Made by a program: the position numbers and the translations under genes. From contig NZ_QOLA01000003.1 of NCBI RefSeq assembly GCF_003324565.1, positions 1 through 64,000 on the forward strand: a DNA stretch of 64,000 bases, given 5' to 3'. The notes below the pieces were generated by a model. The model had not been told where the DNA came from, ran no database searches, and saw only the letters and a list, made by a program, of their open reading frames with translations. Positions 33,189 through 40,125 of this stretch are shown piece by piece. The DNA comes from Streptomyces sp. SDr-06 (GTDB lineage: Bacteria > Actinomycetota > Actinomycetes > Streptomycetales > Streptomycetaceae). How positions within the stretch are numbered: the first letter of the stretch is position 1; each line of letters opens with the position of its first letter.

Positions 33189-34472
33189 ATGCCCATCAGC
33201 GAAAAGCGGAACACAGTTGGTCCCCGCGTCACCGACAACGACCAGATCAACCAGATCAAGCAGATCAACCAGAACGAACAGACCAACCAGACCAACCAGA
33301 ACGACCATCAGAAGCTGCCCTGGCTCGCGCTGCTCGCGCTGGCCACGGCGGTCTTCATCACCAGCCTCACCGAGACGCTGCCCGCGGGGCTGCTGCCCGC
33401 GATGAGTTCGGACCTTCGGGTGAGCGAGTCCGCGACGGGTCAGACGGTCACGATCTATGCCGTCGGTACCGCGCTCACCGCGATCCCGCTCACCGCGGCG
33501 ACCGCGGCCTGGCGGCGCAAGCGGCTGCTCCTCGTGTCGATGGCCGGGTTCGCGGCGGCCAACACGGTGACCGCGCTCTCGGCCGACTACGCCCTGACGA
33601 TGGTGGCCCGGTTCGGCGCCGGGGTGGCCGCGGGCCTGGCCTGGGCGCTGCTCGCCGGGTACGCGCGCCGCCTGGCCCCGGCTCATGCGCAGGGCAAGGC
33701 CATCGCGATCGCGATGGCCGGTATCCCGGTCGCCCTGTCGCTGGGCGTACCGGCGGGCACGTTCCTGGGCAGGGCCGTCACCTGGCAGGTGGCGTTCCTG
33801 GTGATGACCGTACTGACCGTGGCCCTGCTCGGGTGGATCGGCGCGGCGGTGCCGGACTTCCCGGGCGGGCGGCGGAGCGGCAGGACACCGATGGCCGTCG
33901 CCTTGAAGGTGCCCGGCGTCGTGCCGGTCCTGTTCGTCACCCTGGTCTTCGTCCTGGCTCACACCATCCTCTACACCTTCATCGCGACCTTCCTGGGCGG
34001 GCTCGGCATGGGCGGCTCCACCGATCGGGTGCTGCTGGTGTTCGGGGCGGCCTCGCTCGTGAGCATTTGGGCGGTCGGCGCGCGGATCAACCGGCGGTTG
34101 CGTCAACTGGCGACCGTGAGCGCCCTGTTGGTGGCCGTCGCCGCCGCCGCCCTCGCCCTGCTCTCCGACAGCACCGCCATGGTGTACGTCGCCGTCACCC
34201 TGTGGGGGCTCGGCTGGGGCGGCGCCCCCACCCTGCTCCAGACCGCGGTCGGGGACGCGGGCGGCGAGCACGCGGACGCCGCGCAGGCCATGCTGGTGAC
34301 ACTGTGGAACGTGGCGATGGCCGGGGGCGGCGTCGTCGGCGGCGTCCTCCTGAACGCGCTGGGTTCGAGCTCCTTCCCGTGGAGCGTCCTGGCCCTCCTC
34401 GCGCCGGTGCTCGTCGTGGTCCTGGCGGCCCGCGCGCACGGGTTCCCGGCCACCCGCGGCGGCGCCGCCTGA
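33189..34472 (+). CDS. MFS drug-efflux-type transporter with Asn/Gln-rich N-terminus
   Basis: A 427-residue transporter of the AraJ/CmlA-like group with twelve membrane segments (TETLPAGLLPAMSSDLRVSESATGQTVTIYAVGTAL at the N-terminus). Before the first helix it carries a roughly 27-residue tail made mostly of Asn, Gln, Asp and Thr, encoded by near-repeats of AACCAG/GATCAA. The tail is unusual in codon and amino-acid use. The ATG at 33189 lacks a clear ribosome site. A perfect palindrome lies upstream and a strong hairpin follows the gene. Confidence 0.88.
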   Translation: MPISEKRNTVGPRVTDNDQINQIKQINQNEQTNQTNQNDHQKLPWLALLALATAVFITSLTETLPAGLLPAMSSDLRVSESATGQTVTIYAVGTALTAIPLTAATAAWRRKRLLLVSMAGFAAANTVTALSADYALTMVARFGAGVAAGLAWALLAGYARRLAPAHAQGKAIAIAMAGIPVALSLGVPAGTFLGRAVTWQVAFLVMTVLTVALLGWIGAAVPDFPGGRRSGRTPMAVALKVPGVVPVLFVTLVFVLAHTILYTFIATFLGGLGMGGSTDRVLLVFGAASLVSIWAVGARINRRLRQLATVSALLVAVAAAALALLSDSTAMVYVAVTLWGLGWGGAPTLLQTAVGDAGGEHADAAQAMLVTLWNVAMAGGGVVGGVLLNALGSSSFPWSVLALLAPVLVVVLAARAHGFPATRGGAA

Positions 34473-34481
34473 GCGCCGACG

Positions 34482-34520
34482 ACGCCGGACGCCGCGGTCT
34501 CCCGCCGCGACGTCCGGCGT
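34482..34520 (+). terminator. Long hairpin terminator after MFS gene
   Basis: A 16-bp stem with one mismatch (34482-34497 with 34505-34520) encloses a 7-base loop, 10 bp after the MFS stop. It is very GC-rich with no T-run, as in many Streptomyces terminators. Confidence 0.65.
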
Positions 34521-34655
34521 TCGCCGTCTCCGGTCCACCCACCAGGCAGCCCGGTGGGTGGGCCATCGAGTCGATCTTCCCGCGCGCAAGCCTAGGCAGG
34601 TCAGGGCCGGTGGGGGCATGCTGGGGCCACGGTTCAGAAAGTGAGGCGAGCTGCG

Positions 34656-35372
34656 ATGGTGACTCTGTCGTACGCCCACGGGGTGAGCGGTACCGCCCTG
34701 CTCGGCGACACGATCGGCGGCAACCTGGAGCGCGCGGTCCAGGCGTACGGGGAGCGCGAGGCGCTGGTCGACGCCGCCTCCGGAAGGCGCTGGACCTACA
34801 CCCAATTCGGCGCCGCCGTCGAGGAGTTGGCCCGCGCGCTGCTCGCGGGCGGCGTCGCCAAGGGGGACCGGGTCGGGATCTGGGCGGTGAACTGCCCCGA
34901 GTGGGTCCTGGTCCAGTACGCGACCGCGCGGATCGGCGCGGTGATGGTGAACATCAACCCGGCTTACCGTGTGCACGAGTTGGAGTACGTGCTGCGCCAG
35001 GCCGGGGTCTCGGTCCTGTTCGCCTCGCTGTCCCACCGGACGAGTGACTACCGGGCGATGGTCGAGCAGGTGCGGGGCGCCTGTCCGGCGCTGCGGCGGA
35101 CGGTCTTCATCGGCGACCCGGGATGGGACCGGCTGCTGGCCGAGGGTGCCGGGCGCACCCGCGCCGACCTGGCGGCGCGCGAGGCGGAGCTGTCCTGCGA
35201 CGACCCGGTCAACATCCAGTACACCTCGGGCACGACGGGCTTCCCCAAGGGAGCCACGCTCTCGCACCACAACGTCCTCAACAACGGTTATTTCGTGGGG
35301 GAGTTGCTCTCCTACACGCAGGCCGACCGGATCTGCGTCCCGGTCCCCTTCTATCACTGCTTGGATACGTGA
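34656..35372 (+). pseudogene. Acyl-CoA synthetase gene interrupted by prophage insertion
   Basis: The first 234 or so codons of an AMP-forming acyl-CoA synthetase. The N-terminal domain is normal up to the nucleotide loop YTSGTTGFPKGATLSHHN and the strand ending VPVPFYHC, and then the frame runs into LDT and a stop. Full members are about 530-560 residues, so over half the protein, including the catalytic-lysine domain, is missing and should lie beyond attR to the right of this window. The break coincides with attL. GAGGCGAG precedes the ATG at 34656; an earlier in-frame ATG lies at 34641. Confidence 0.9.
35345..35372. other. attL, left prophage attachment site
   Basis: Host codons for VPVPFYHC, expected to continue as FGMV in this enzyme family, change abruptly to foreign sequence within or just after TTCTATCACTGCTT (35349-35362). 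Codon use and base composition change at the same point, and the integrase gene begins 50-60 bp further on. From memory, phage R4 uses a core in the same FYHC-coding segment of an acyl-CoA synthetase gene. The exact 2-bp exchange point cannot be fixed without attR. Confidence 0.75.
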
Positions 35373-35422
35373 ACACCTATGGAACTAGCGCTGAGCAGCG
35401 TAACCGGCACATACTGACGTTC

Positions 35423-36967
35423 ATGAGTGAGGCAGTGGAGGAAACCACCCCTGATGATCTTGTAGACATCTACGCCCGGAAATCGGTGAAACTCGCTGGC
35501 CGACGTGGCGAGTTGTCCCCTAATGCCCAAATCCAGCGGGGTCGGGACTGGGCATCCTGGAACAAGTTGCGTGTCAGACATGTCTGGCAAGACACGCTGA
35601 GTGCATCAAAAGACGTAAAGCGCCCAGACTATGAAAAAGCGTTGTTGGCGCTGGCTAACGGCGAGATCAAAACCCTGTGGTGCTACAAGCTTGACCGCTT
35701 CAGCCGCAAGGGTGCGCTAGCTGTCCTGAACGTCCTTGAGCACCTTGGTGAAACCGGCGCACGGATCATCTTCGGTGAGGACGGATTGGACAGTTCCGAC
35801 CCCAACCACCGACGCATGATCATGTGGAAGGCGGAAGACGCGCGGGACGAATCCCTGAGGATCAGCCAGCGTGTGACGGACACCAAAGCATGGCAGCGGG
35901 ACCACGGTGAATGGGTAACCGGCAAGACCCCATATGGACTTGTGGCGGACGAAGCTAGGCACTTGGTACCTGACACCCGTCCGGCCATTCCTGGGGCGCC
36001 TGAGGGGCCCACACGGGCGCGAGTGGCCCAATCCATCTTCGTGCTGGCTGCACTGGGCCTGAGCCTTCGCGCAATTACCCGTGCGCTGCACCGGTATGGC
36101 ATTCCGTCACCTACGGGTAAGCCAGCATGGGCAGCTAACACCGTGTATCGCATCATCACCAACCCCGCGTACTCAGGCTGGCAAGTGCACTGCGTTGGCA
36201 AACAGCGAGGCGTCATCTACGTAACGGCCAAGGGCAAGCGCGTCCGGGTAGGTGAGCCCCTGGTGTCCGATGACAGGCGTAAGAGGGCAGTACGGGCACT
36301 CAAGGGTCACAGTAAGCCGAAGGCACCGTACGCCGGAAAGGCGGCTCATCTGCTTACTGGGCTTACGCAGTGCACCTGTGGCAGATCAGCGCCTATGTCA
36401 TCCACCAGTTACACGTGTACTACAGCGTTGGACAGTGGGGCAACCTGCGAAAACCCCGCCAGCGTCTTCCGGCCCCCGCTGGAAAAGTACGTAGTTGAGT
36501 GCTGGCTGGCACGTCTCACTAACGCTGACGCTGAAGATCCTCTGTTGGCGGCTGTCGCGTCTCGTTGGGCAGCCCTAACTAAGCCCAACGAGACAGCAGA
36601 GTTGGCGGAAGCCATAGCAGTACTCAAGTCGGCTGAGGCCATAATCGAGCGACTTCTACGAGACCGAAGAGCGGGACTGTACGAGGGACCAGCCGCAAGG
36701 TTTTTTGAGCCAGCCTACGAAGAGGTCATGGCCGACTACAACGCAGCAAGTCTTGCAGTCAGGAAGCATGGCGGAAGCGGCGTAGACATCTCGTTTTTGC
36801 TGGACGAAGAGTCAGCGCGCGAAGCGTGGGAGGACGCAGACACAAGCCTGAGGCGTGATCTACTACGGCTGGCTATCGACCGTGTGATCATTACCCGTGC
36901 AGGCAGCGGTAATGATCAGCGCAAGTTCAACGGGGACACGCGCGTCACGATCAAGTGGGCTGGGTGA
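35423..36967 (+). CDS. int: Large serine integrase
   Basis: A 514-residue serine recombinase. The likely nucleophile is Ser21 in DIYARKS. LDRFSRKG lies in the catalytic domain, and a recombinase domain follows (GKTPYGLVADEARH...). A zinc-ribbon region contains CTCG and YTCTTALDSGATCEN, and a C-terminal coiled coil is around ETAELAEAIAVLKSAEAIIERLLRD. It should catalyse attP x attB recombination in the acyl-CoA synthetase gene and, with a directionality factor, excision. The ATG at 35423 is the first methionine downstream of attL; earlier codons in this frame belong to host sequence. No strong ribosome site is visible. It is not obviously the R4 integrase, which I recall as about 469 residues. 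Confidence 0.93.
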   Translation: MSEAVEETTPDDLVDIYARKSVKLAGRRGELSPNAQIQRGRDWASWNKLRVRHVWQDTLSASKDVKRPDYEKALLALANGEIKTLWCYKLDRFSRKGALAVLNVLEHLGETGARIIFGEDGLDSSDPNHRRMIMWKAEDARDESLRISQRVTDTKAWQRDHGEWVTGKTPYGLVADEARHLVPDTRPAIPGAPEGPTRARVAQSIFVLAALGLSLRAITRALHRYGIPSPTGKPAWAANTVYRIITNPAYSGWQVHCVGKQRGVIYVTAKGKRVRVGEPLVSDDRRKRAVRALKGHSKPKAPYAGKAAHLLTGLTQCTCGRSAPMSSTSYTCTTALDSGATCENPASVFRPPLEKYVVECWLARLTNADAEDPLLAAVASRWAALTKPNETAELAEAIAVLKSAEAIIERLLRDRRAGLYEGPAARFFEPAYEEVMADYNAASLAVRKHGGSGVDISFLLDEESAREAWEDADTSLRRDLLRLAIDRVIITRAGSGNDQRKFNGDTRVTIKWAG

Positions 36968-36980
36968 CCTGAGTCACACA

Positions 36981-37013
36981 AGGGCGTCCCTGGCTACGGC
37001 TAGCGGGCGCCCT
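36981..37013 (+). terminator. Hairpin after integrase gene
   Basis: AGGGCG(T)CCC pairs with GGGCGCCCT (9 bp with one bulged T) around a 14-base loop, 13 bp after the integrase stop. It probably separates int transcription from the tRNA region. Confidence 0.5.
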
Positions 37014-37087
37014 TCGGCGTGTCAGCGCACGGAGTGTGTAGCAAGCTTGCTGACACACCATCAGAACACACCATCTAACCAGCAACA

Positions 37088-37179
37088 ATGTAGAAGTGTA
37101 GAAAGAGACCCTACTTCGGTAATCCATAAGAGTTTCTATAGGGAATACCGAACCGACCTTCAAACCTACACTTCTACAT
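37088..37179. repeat. 92-bp nested inverted-repeat element, copy A
   Basis: The ends are perfect 14-bp inverted repeats, ATGTAGAAGTGTAG and CTACACTTCTACAT. Inside is a second imperfect inverted repeat around TTCGGTAATCC and GGGAATACCGAA. An element of exactly the same length and layout lies at 59389-59480. Both precede a copy of the 16-bp element CATTCGACTCGCTAGA, here after 21 bp. A phage control site is the likeliest reading. Confidence 0.7.
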
Positions 37180-37200
37180 GGGCACCCTCAGCGGCACTGG

Positions 37201-37216
37201 CATTCGACTCGCTAGA
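37201..37216 (+). promoter_or_regulatory. 16-bp early-promoter-like element, copy 1
   Basis: CATTCGACTCGCTAGA is followed by TATATATT. TAGATA could be a -10 hexamer, with transcription toward the tRNA genes 125 bp downstream. The same 16 bp recur at 60439 and 61115, and with two changes at 59484. Confidence 0.55.
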
Positions 37217-37340
37217 TATATATTGAGAGAGGATGTTCCCGCGCATCAAGACTCTACGATCCGGCGGACTGCGGACACTCTCTCGAACCGCCCTGAGCGT
37301 GCTCCTGTGCCTGCGGCACGGTTCTGAGCACCAGGGCCCA

Positions 37341-37414
37341 GCTTCCTTAGCTCAGCGGTCGAGAGCATCCGGTTGTCGTCCGGAAGGTCACCGGTTCAAA
37401 TCCGGTAGGGGGCG
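37341..37414 (+). tRNA. tRNA-Asp (anticodon GUC)
   Basis: A full cloverleaf. The acceptor stem GCTTCCT/AGGGGGC has two G-U pairs. The D stem is GCTC/GAGC, the anticodon stem is TCCGG/CCGGA with loop TTGTCGT, and the T arm is ACCGG-TTCAAAT-CCGGT. The discriminator base is G and CCA is not encoded. Anticodon GTC reads GAU and GAC. Confidence 0.9.
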
Positions 37415-37504
37415 CGGGCGTTGAGCCAGGGAGGATACCGGCACTGTGTGCGCACGCATCCGGGAAAGTACCTGGCGAGTGGGAATACGTTCCCCACGCC
37501 ACCA

Positions 37505-37576
37505 TGGTGTGTAGCTCAGTGGATAGAGCAGCGGCCTACGAAGCCGTGTGCGCTGGTTCGAATCCAGCCACGCCAG
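37505..37576 (+). tRNA. tRNA-Arg (anticodon ACG)
   Basis: A full cloverleaf. The acceptor is TGGTGTG/CACGCCA, D stem GCTC/GAGC, anticodon stem GCGGC/GCCGT (one G-U) with loop CTACGAA, and T arm GCTGG-TTCGAAT-CCAGC. The discriminator is G and CCA is not encoded. Anticodon ACG (inosine at the wobble position) reads CGU, CGC and CGA. A first base of U is uncommon. Confidence 0.9.
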
Positions 37577-37616
37577 CAAAGGGCTAACGCATGGCCTTGA
37601 CCGGTCTGCGTAGCCC

Positions 37617-37713
37617 TCAGGGGAAAGCTCATGGAGAGCCCTGCCCGAGTAGCTAGCACCTAGTCAGTGCAGCGAAACGGCGGCGGGTCGGTTCAATTCC
37701 GGCATCCCCGCAT
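37617..37713 (+). other. Degenerate tRNA-like stretch
   Basis: Between tRNA-Arg and tRNA-Leu there is a good T arm (GTCGG-TTCAATT-CCGGC) followed by ATCCCCG, with CAGGGGA about 85 bases upstream. That is tRNA-like in length but has mismatches in the acceptor stem. No convincing anticodon arm with a 5-bp stem and 7-base loop could be built. It is probably a decayed tRNA gene. Confidence 0.3.
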
Positions 37714-37791
37714 ACCCGCGTAGGCAAATCTGGCAAAGCCGTCGCGCTTAGGACGCGAAGTCTGGGAGTTCGAATCTCCCCGTGGGTACCA
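37714..37791 (+). tRNA. tRNA-Leu (anticodon UAG) with short variable loop
   Basis: The acceptor is ACCCGCG/CGTGGGT (one G-U), with discriminator A and an encoded CCA. The D stem is a 3-bp GGC/GCC with a GG-containing loop. The anticodon stem is a perfect TCGCG/CGCGA with loop CTTAGGA, giving anticodon TAG, which reads CUA. The T arm is GGGAG-TTCGAAT-CTCCC. The variable region is only five bases (AGTCT), whereas bacterial leucine tRNAs normally have a long variable arm. A73 agrees with leucine identity. It fits the frequent CUA codons of the prophage. Confidence 0.85.
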
Positions 37792-37800
37792 GCTACGCAA

Positions 37801-37829
37801 AAGCCCCCAGCCGCATCGGCTGGGGGCTT
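37801..37829. terminator. Strong terminator after tRNA genes, bidirectional
   Basis: AAGCCCCCAGCCG and CGGCTGGGGGCTT form a perfect 13-bp stem with a 3-base loop, ten bases after the tRNA-Leu CCA. It is symmetrical, with A and T pairs at the ends. It can stop the rightward tRNA transcript and the leftward transcript of the convergent gene at 37874-38254. Confidence 0.85.
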
Positions 37830-37873
37830 CACTGTGGCTGAGTCAGTCCACGATGGCTAGGGCTCACTGCTGT

Positions 37874-38254
37874 TCATTCGCCGCGATCTTCCTTGATTTC
37901 GTTGTACACGGTCTGCCAATCGGCCGCCTTGAGTTCGGCTCCGGTTACGTCTGTGGCATCCCCGAGTGCACGCGTGGCGTCTGCGCGGAACTGCTCCATG
38001 GAGTCCAGCCTGAGTTTGTCTGCGATTGTGTGGTGCATGCGCACTGCGGTACTCAGGTACCGCATTACTGCCCGCGTCTCCGGGCTCTCTTCGGCGACCA
38101 GTGGCGTCAAGTCCTCTTCCTGAGCTTCCACTGGCGTGTAGATGCCGCCCGGCTTGTCGGCGTGAATCAGGTACGTGGTGCCGCCCAAGTGGCTTTCTAC
38201 AGTCCCCTCGTAGTTCCAGCGGGTGTTTCGGACCCTGCTTCCCTTGCTGAGCAT
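37874..38254 (-). CDS. Phage protein of unknown function, only minus-strand prophage gene
   Basis: A 126-residue protein. The N-terminal 45 residues (KGSRVRNTRWNYEGTV...YLIHADKPGGIYTPVEAQEEDL) look like a small SH3/KOW-type beta barrel. The remainder is acidic and helical. I see no helix-turn-helix, so a repressor role is not supported. GGAG lies 5 bases before the ATG at 38254; a longer frame start at 38353 has no site. It is transcribed against the rest of the prophage and faces the GAAA palindrome copy at 38317, so it may be expressed in the lysogen. Confidence 0.75.
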   Translation of the reverse strand: MLSKGSRVRNTRWNYEGTVESHLGGTTYLIHADKPGGIYTPVEAQEEDLTPLVAEESPETRAVMRYLSTAVRMHHTIADKLRLDSMEQFRADATRALGDATDVTGAELKAADWQTVYNEIKEDRGE

Positions 38255-38316
38255 CGCGCTCCTTCGTCGTCGCTGAGGCCAGTAGATCAGACCGCGCAGT
38301 CTCGGCGCAACCCCAC

Positions 38317-38338
38317 CACATACAGGAAACTGGAGGTG
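38317..38338. promoter_or_regulatory. GAAA-centred palindrome, copy 1 (divergent region)
   Basis: The left arm CACATACAG and GAAA centre are perfect. The right arm is changed to CTGGAGGTG, which doubles as the ribosome site (GGAGGTG) of the gene at 38344. Read on the minus strand, the intact arm CTGTATGTG points toward the leftward gene at 38254. Confidence 0.7.
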
Positions 38339-38343
38339 ACCCA

Positions 38344-38823
38344 GTGGCGACACCCGGAGACTTCGGCGTGGTCCGGATCGGCGGCATGGGTGGAAGGCTC
38401 ATTTCGCTGGGTCAGCGCCTGATCGGCTGCCCTTCGCGCTTCTCGCACGCCTTCCTTGTTCTCGACAATGGGCAGATCATTCAGGGTGAGCCTGGCGGAG
38501 CGAAGATCTATAGCGAGTCGGATTGGCCTGGTGCCGTCTACAGCAAGCTGCCGCTTACCGATAGTCAGCGTGCTGCGATTGTGGCCGCTGGTCGTGCGCT
38601 GGTCGGTACGCCGTATTCGTGGCTCGACTATGTGGCCATTGGTGCCCAGCGTCTGGGGCTGCCCTTCAAGGGGCTTCGCCGCTACGTCAGCGATAGTGGC
38701 CACATGATCTGTTCTCAGCTGGTTGCTGACGCGTATGCCAGCGCTGGCGTTGAGCTATTCCCTGATCGTGCGCCAGGCAATGTGACGCCCGGTGATTTGG
38801 CCCGCTTGATAAACGCGCGCTAA
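38344..38823 (+). CDS. Permuted NlpC/P60-like papain-fold protein
   Basis: A 159-residue protein starting with GTG, with GGAGGTG upstream. FSHAFLVLD supplies a His early and ICSQLVADAYASAGVEL supplies a Cys late. That order is the reverse of ordinary NlpC/P60 peptidases and typical of the circularly permuted YiiX/YaeF-like group. GTPYSWLDYVAIGAQRLGLPF is also typical. These are predicted amidases or acyl-hydrolases. In phages a gene of this kind near the packaging end may act in cell-wall passage or lysis; the CHAP endolysin is separate (55590). Confidence 0.78.
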   Translation: MATPGDFGVVRIGGMGGRLISLGQRLIGCPSRFSHAFLVLDNGQIIQGEPGGAKIYSESDWPGAVYSKLPLTDSQRAAIVAAGRALVGTPYSWLDYVAIGAQRLGLPFKGLRRYVSDSGHMICSQLVADAYASAGVELFPDRAPGNVTPGDLARLINAR

Positions 38824-38838
38824 TCATTTTGCGCGTGG

Positions 38839-39210
38839 TTGTTTTGGAAACAATGGTTTTTGGAAGTGGTTGTTTTGCCGCGTAGACCCTGCTTGGACTG
38901 TGGTCGGCTAACCACTAACCCTTCTCGCTGCCCCGAGCATGCCGCCGTGTGGTCTGCCCGCCTAGAGCGCCGTAGAGGGTCTTCCACGGCCCGTGGCTAT
39001 GGGTCTGCCTGGCGCGTGGTTGCGCGCGTGGTCCTTGAGAAACACATTGCCTCGCAAGGCTACTACTGCCCTGGCTATGGGGTAGCTCCGCATGCTGCTA
39101 CTGATCTCACTGTGGACCACATCGTGCCTAGATCTAAGGGCGGCAGTGATCAGCCAGACAATCTCAGAGTGCTATGCAGAGCCTGTAACAGCAGCAAACA
39201 CAACAAGTAG
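38839..39210 (+). CDS. HNH endonuclease, terminase-associated
   Basis: Up to 123 residues. The core [34 protein letters not shown] is a complete HNH nuclease with zinc-ribbon cysteines. An N-terminal CLDCG...RCPEH forms a second zinc motif. Such HNH proteins beside terS/terL are known to assist cos cleavage in HK97-like phages. The start is uncertain. The TTG at 38839 gives the longest form, but GTG at 38866 or TTG at 38875 (with GGAAG upstream) would put CLDCG close to the N-terminus. A direct repeat of GTGGTTGTTTTG sits at the start region. Confidence 0.85.
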   Translation: MFWKQWFLEVVVLPRRPCLDCGRLTTNPSRCPEHAAVWSARLERRRGSSTARGYGSAWRVVARVVLEKHIASQGYYCPGYGVAPHAATDLTVDHIVPRSKGGSDQPDNLRVLCRACNSSKHNK

Positions 39211-39427
39211 GCACCATTGGTTGCGCTGTGACCCCCTGTGGCTGTGAGCAGCAATTATTACACATCGTGAGCACCAATACGGACATTATGTGCAGTATGG
39301 GGGCATACAAAAGTCTGACGGTTACTCTCTGATGGACCCGGCCCCATTAAGGGGAGACATGGCTGCGAAATTTTGACCCGGGGGGTGTTGGCCAGAATGC
39401 CCTATTTTACACCTTTGGGGGTGGGTA
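39211..39427. other. Gene-free stretch before terminase, candidate cos region
   Basis: This 217-bp stretch has no open frame worth calling and lies between the HNH nuclease and terS, the usual place for cos in HK97-like phages. It contains alternating AT-rich and G-run segments (GACCCCCTGTGG near 39228; GACCCGGGGGGTG near 39375), either of which could provide a short GC-rich cohesive end. The exact site cannot be determined here. Confidence 0.4.
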
Positions 39428-39898
39428 ATGGTCGCCGGACGTCCCCCCGTGCCAAATGAGCGCAAACGCAAACTCGGAAATCCTGGTCAGCGCGCTATGC
39501 CGGATCTTGCCGACGTTGGCTCCGTGGCACCTGTCGAGAATCGCCCCCCGATGCACCTGGAAGACGCCGGGCGCAAGCTCTGGGAGCGCGTCACTGGCGG
39601 TGCCCACTGGCTGGCTGACTCGGACACTCCCACACTGATCCTGCTGTGCGAGAAATACGACCGTCGCGCTGGTTTCCTCGCTGATCTGTCGCGCAGTGAG
39701 CCAGTGCTGTACACGGACAAGGGCTACGCCTATCCAAATCCTCTGGTCGGCATGCTCTCGACCATCGAGACAGAGATAGCCCGACTTTTCAGCGCCCTAG
39801 GGCTTACGCCGACTGACCGAACCCGAATGGGTGTGGCCGAGGTAAAGGCCCGGAACGCTTTTGAGGAAATGCTAGCTAGGCGGTCCAATAGGGAGTAA
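39428..39898 (+). CDS. terS: Terminase small subunit, P27 family
   Basis: A 156-residue protein beginning MVAGRPPVPNERKRKLGNPGQRAMP. The GNPG-x-R and later PP-x-HLEDAGRKLWERV patterns are characteristic of P27-type small terminases. The rest is helical, as needed for the oligomeric DNA-recognition ring. It should recognise the packaging site just upstream and load the large subunit. GGGGGTGGG precedes the ATG. No TTA codon is present, unlike the UUA-controlled terminase genes reported for phiHau3-type phages. Confidence 0.85.
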   Translation: MVAGRPPVPNERKRKLGNPGQRAMPDLADVGSVAPVENRPPMHLEDAGRKLWERVTGGAHWLADSDTPTLILLCEKYDRRAGFLADLSRSEPVLYTDKGYAYPNPLVGMLSTIETEIARLFSALGLTPTDRTRMGVAEVKARNAFEEMLARRSNRE

Positions 39899-39900
39899 TC

Positions 39901-40125
39901 ATGCTGCGCGTTGAAACCATATCGTTTACCGCGCATGCTGACGGCACGGTAACGGCAGACCACTTTCCAGCCTACACGTCCATTACGCCTGAACTTCTTG
40001 TAACTGCGGACCCTAGGTACCTGCGGGTTGGATGGGTTGGCTTGACCATCGAAGTCCTCGGCGTTGATTACGTGGTTGTAGGACAGGATGGCGAAGCCCT
40101 GGTTCTGCGCAGGGTGGATGAGTGA
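39901..40125 (+). CDS. Small phage protein between terS and terL
   Basis: A 74-residue, mostly beta-strand protein (MLRVETISFTAHADGTVTADHF...). No family recognised. It starts 2 bp after terS, with GGGAG upstream, and overlaps terL by 4 bp (GTGA), so it is part of the packaging operon. Confidence 0.7.
   Translation: MLRVETISFTAHADGTVTADHFPAYTSITPELLVTADPRYLRVGWVGLTIEVLGVDYVVVGQDGEALVLRRVDE

Noticed and set aside
37088..37179. 92-bp elements considered as miniature transposons (MITEs)
   Set aside because: No target-site duplications are visible, both copies sit at equivalent regulatory positions, and inner sequences diverge while symmetry is kept.
37714..37791. tRNA with TAG anticodon considered as an amber suppressor
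   Set aside because: Anticodon 5'-UAG-3' pairs with CUA; reading the UAG stop would need anticodon CUA.
37874..38254. Minus-strand prophage gene considered as the phage repressor
   Set aside because: It has no helix-turn-helix and the N-terminus looks like a small beta barrel; the repressor is more likely beyond the right edge.
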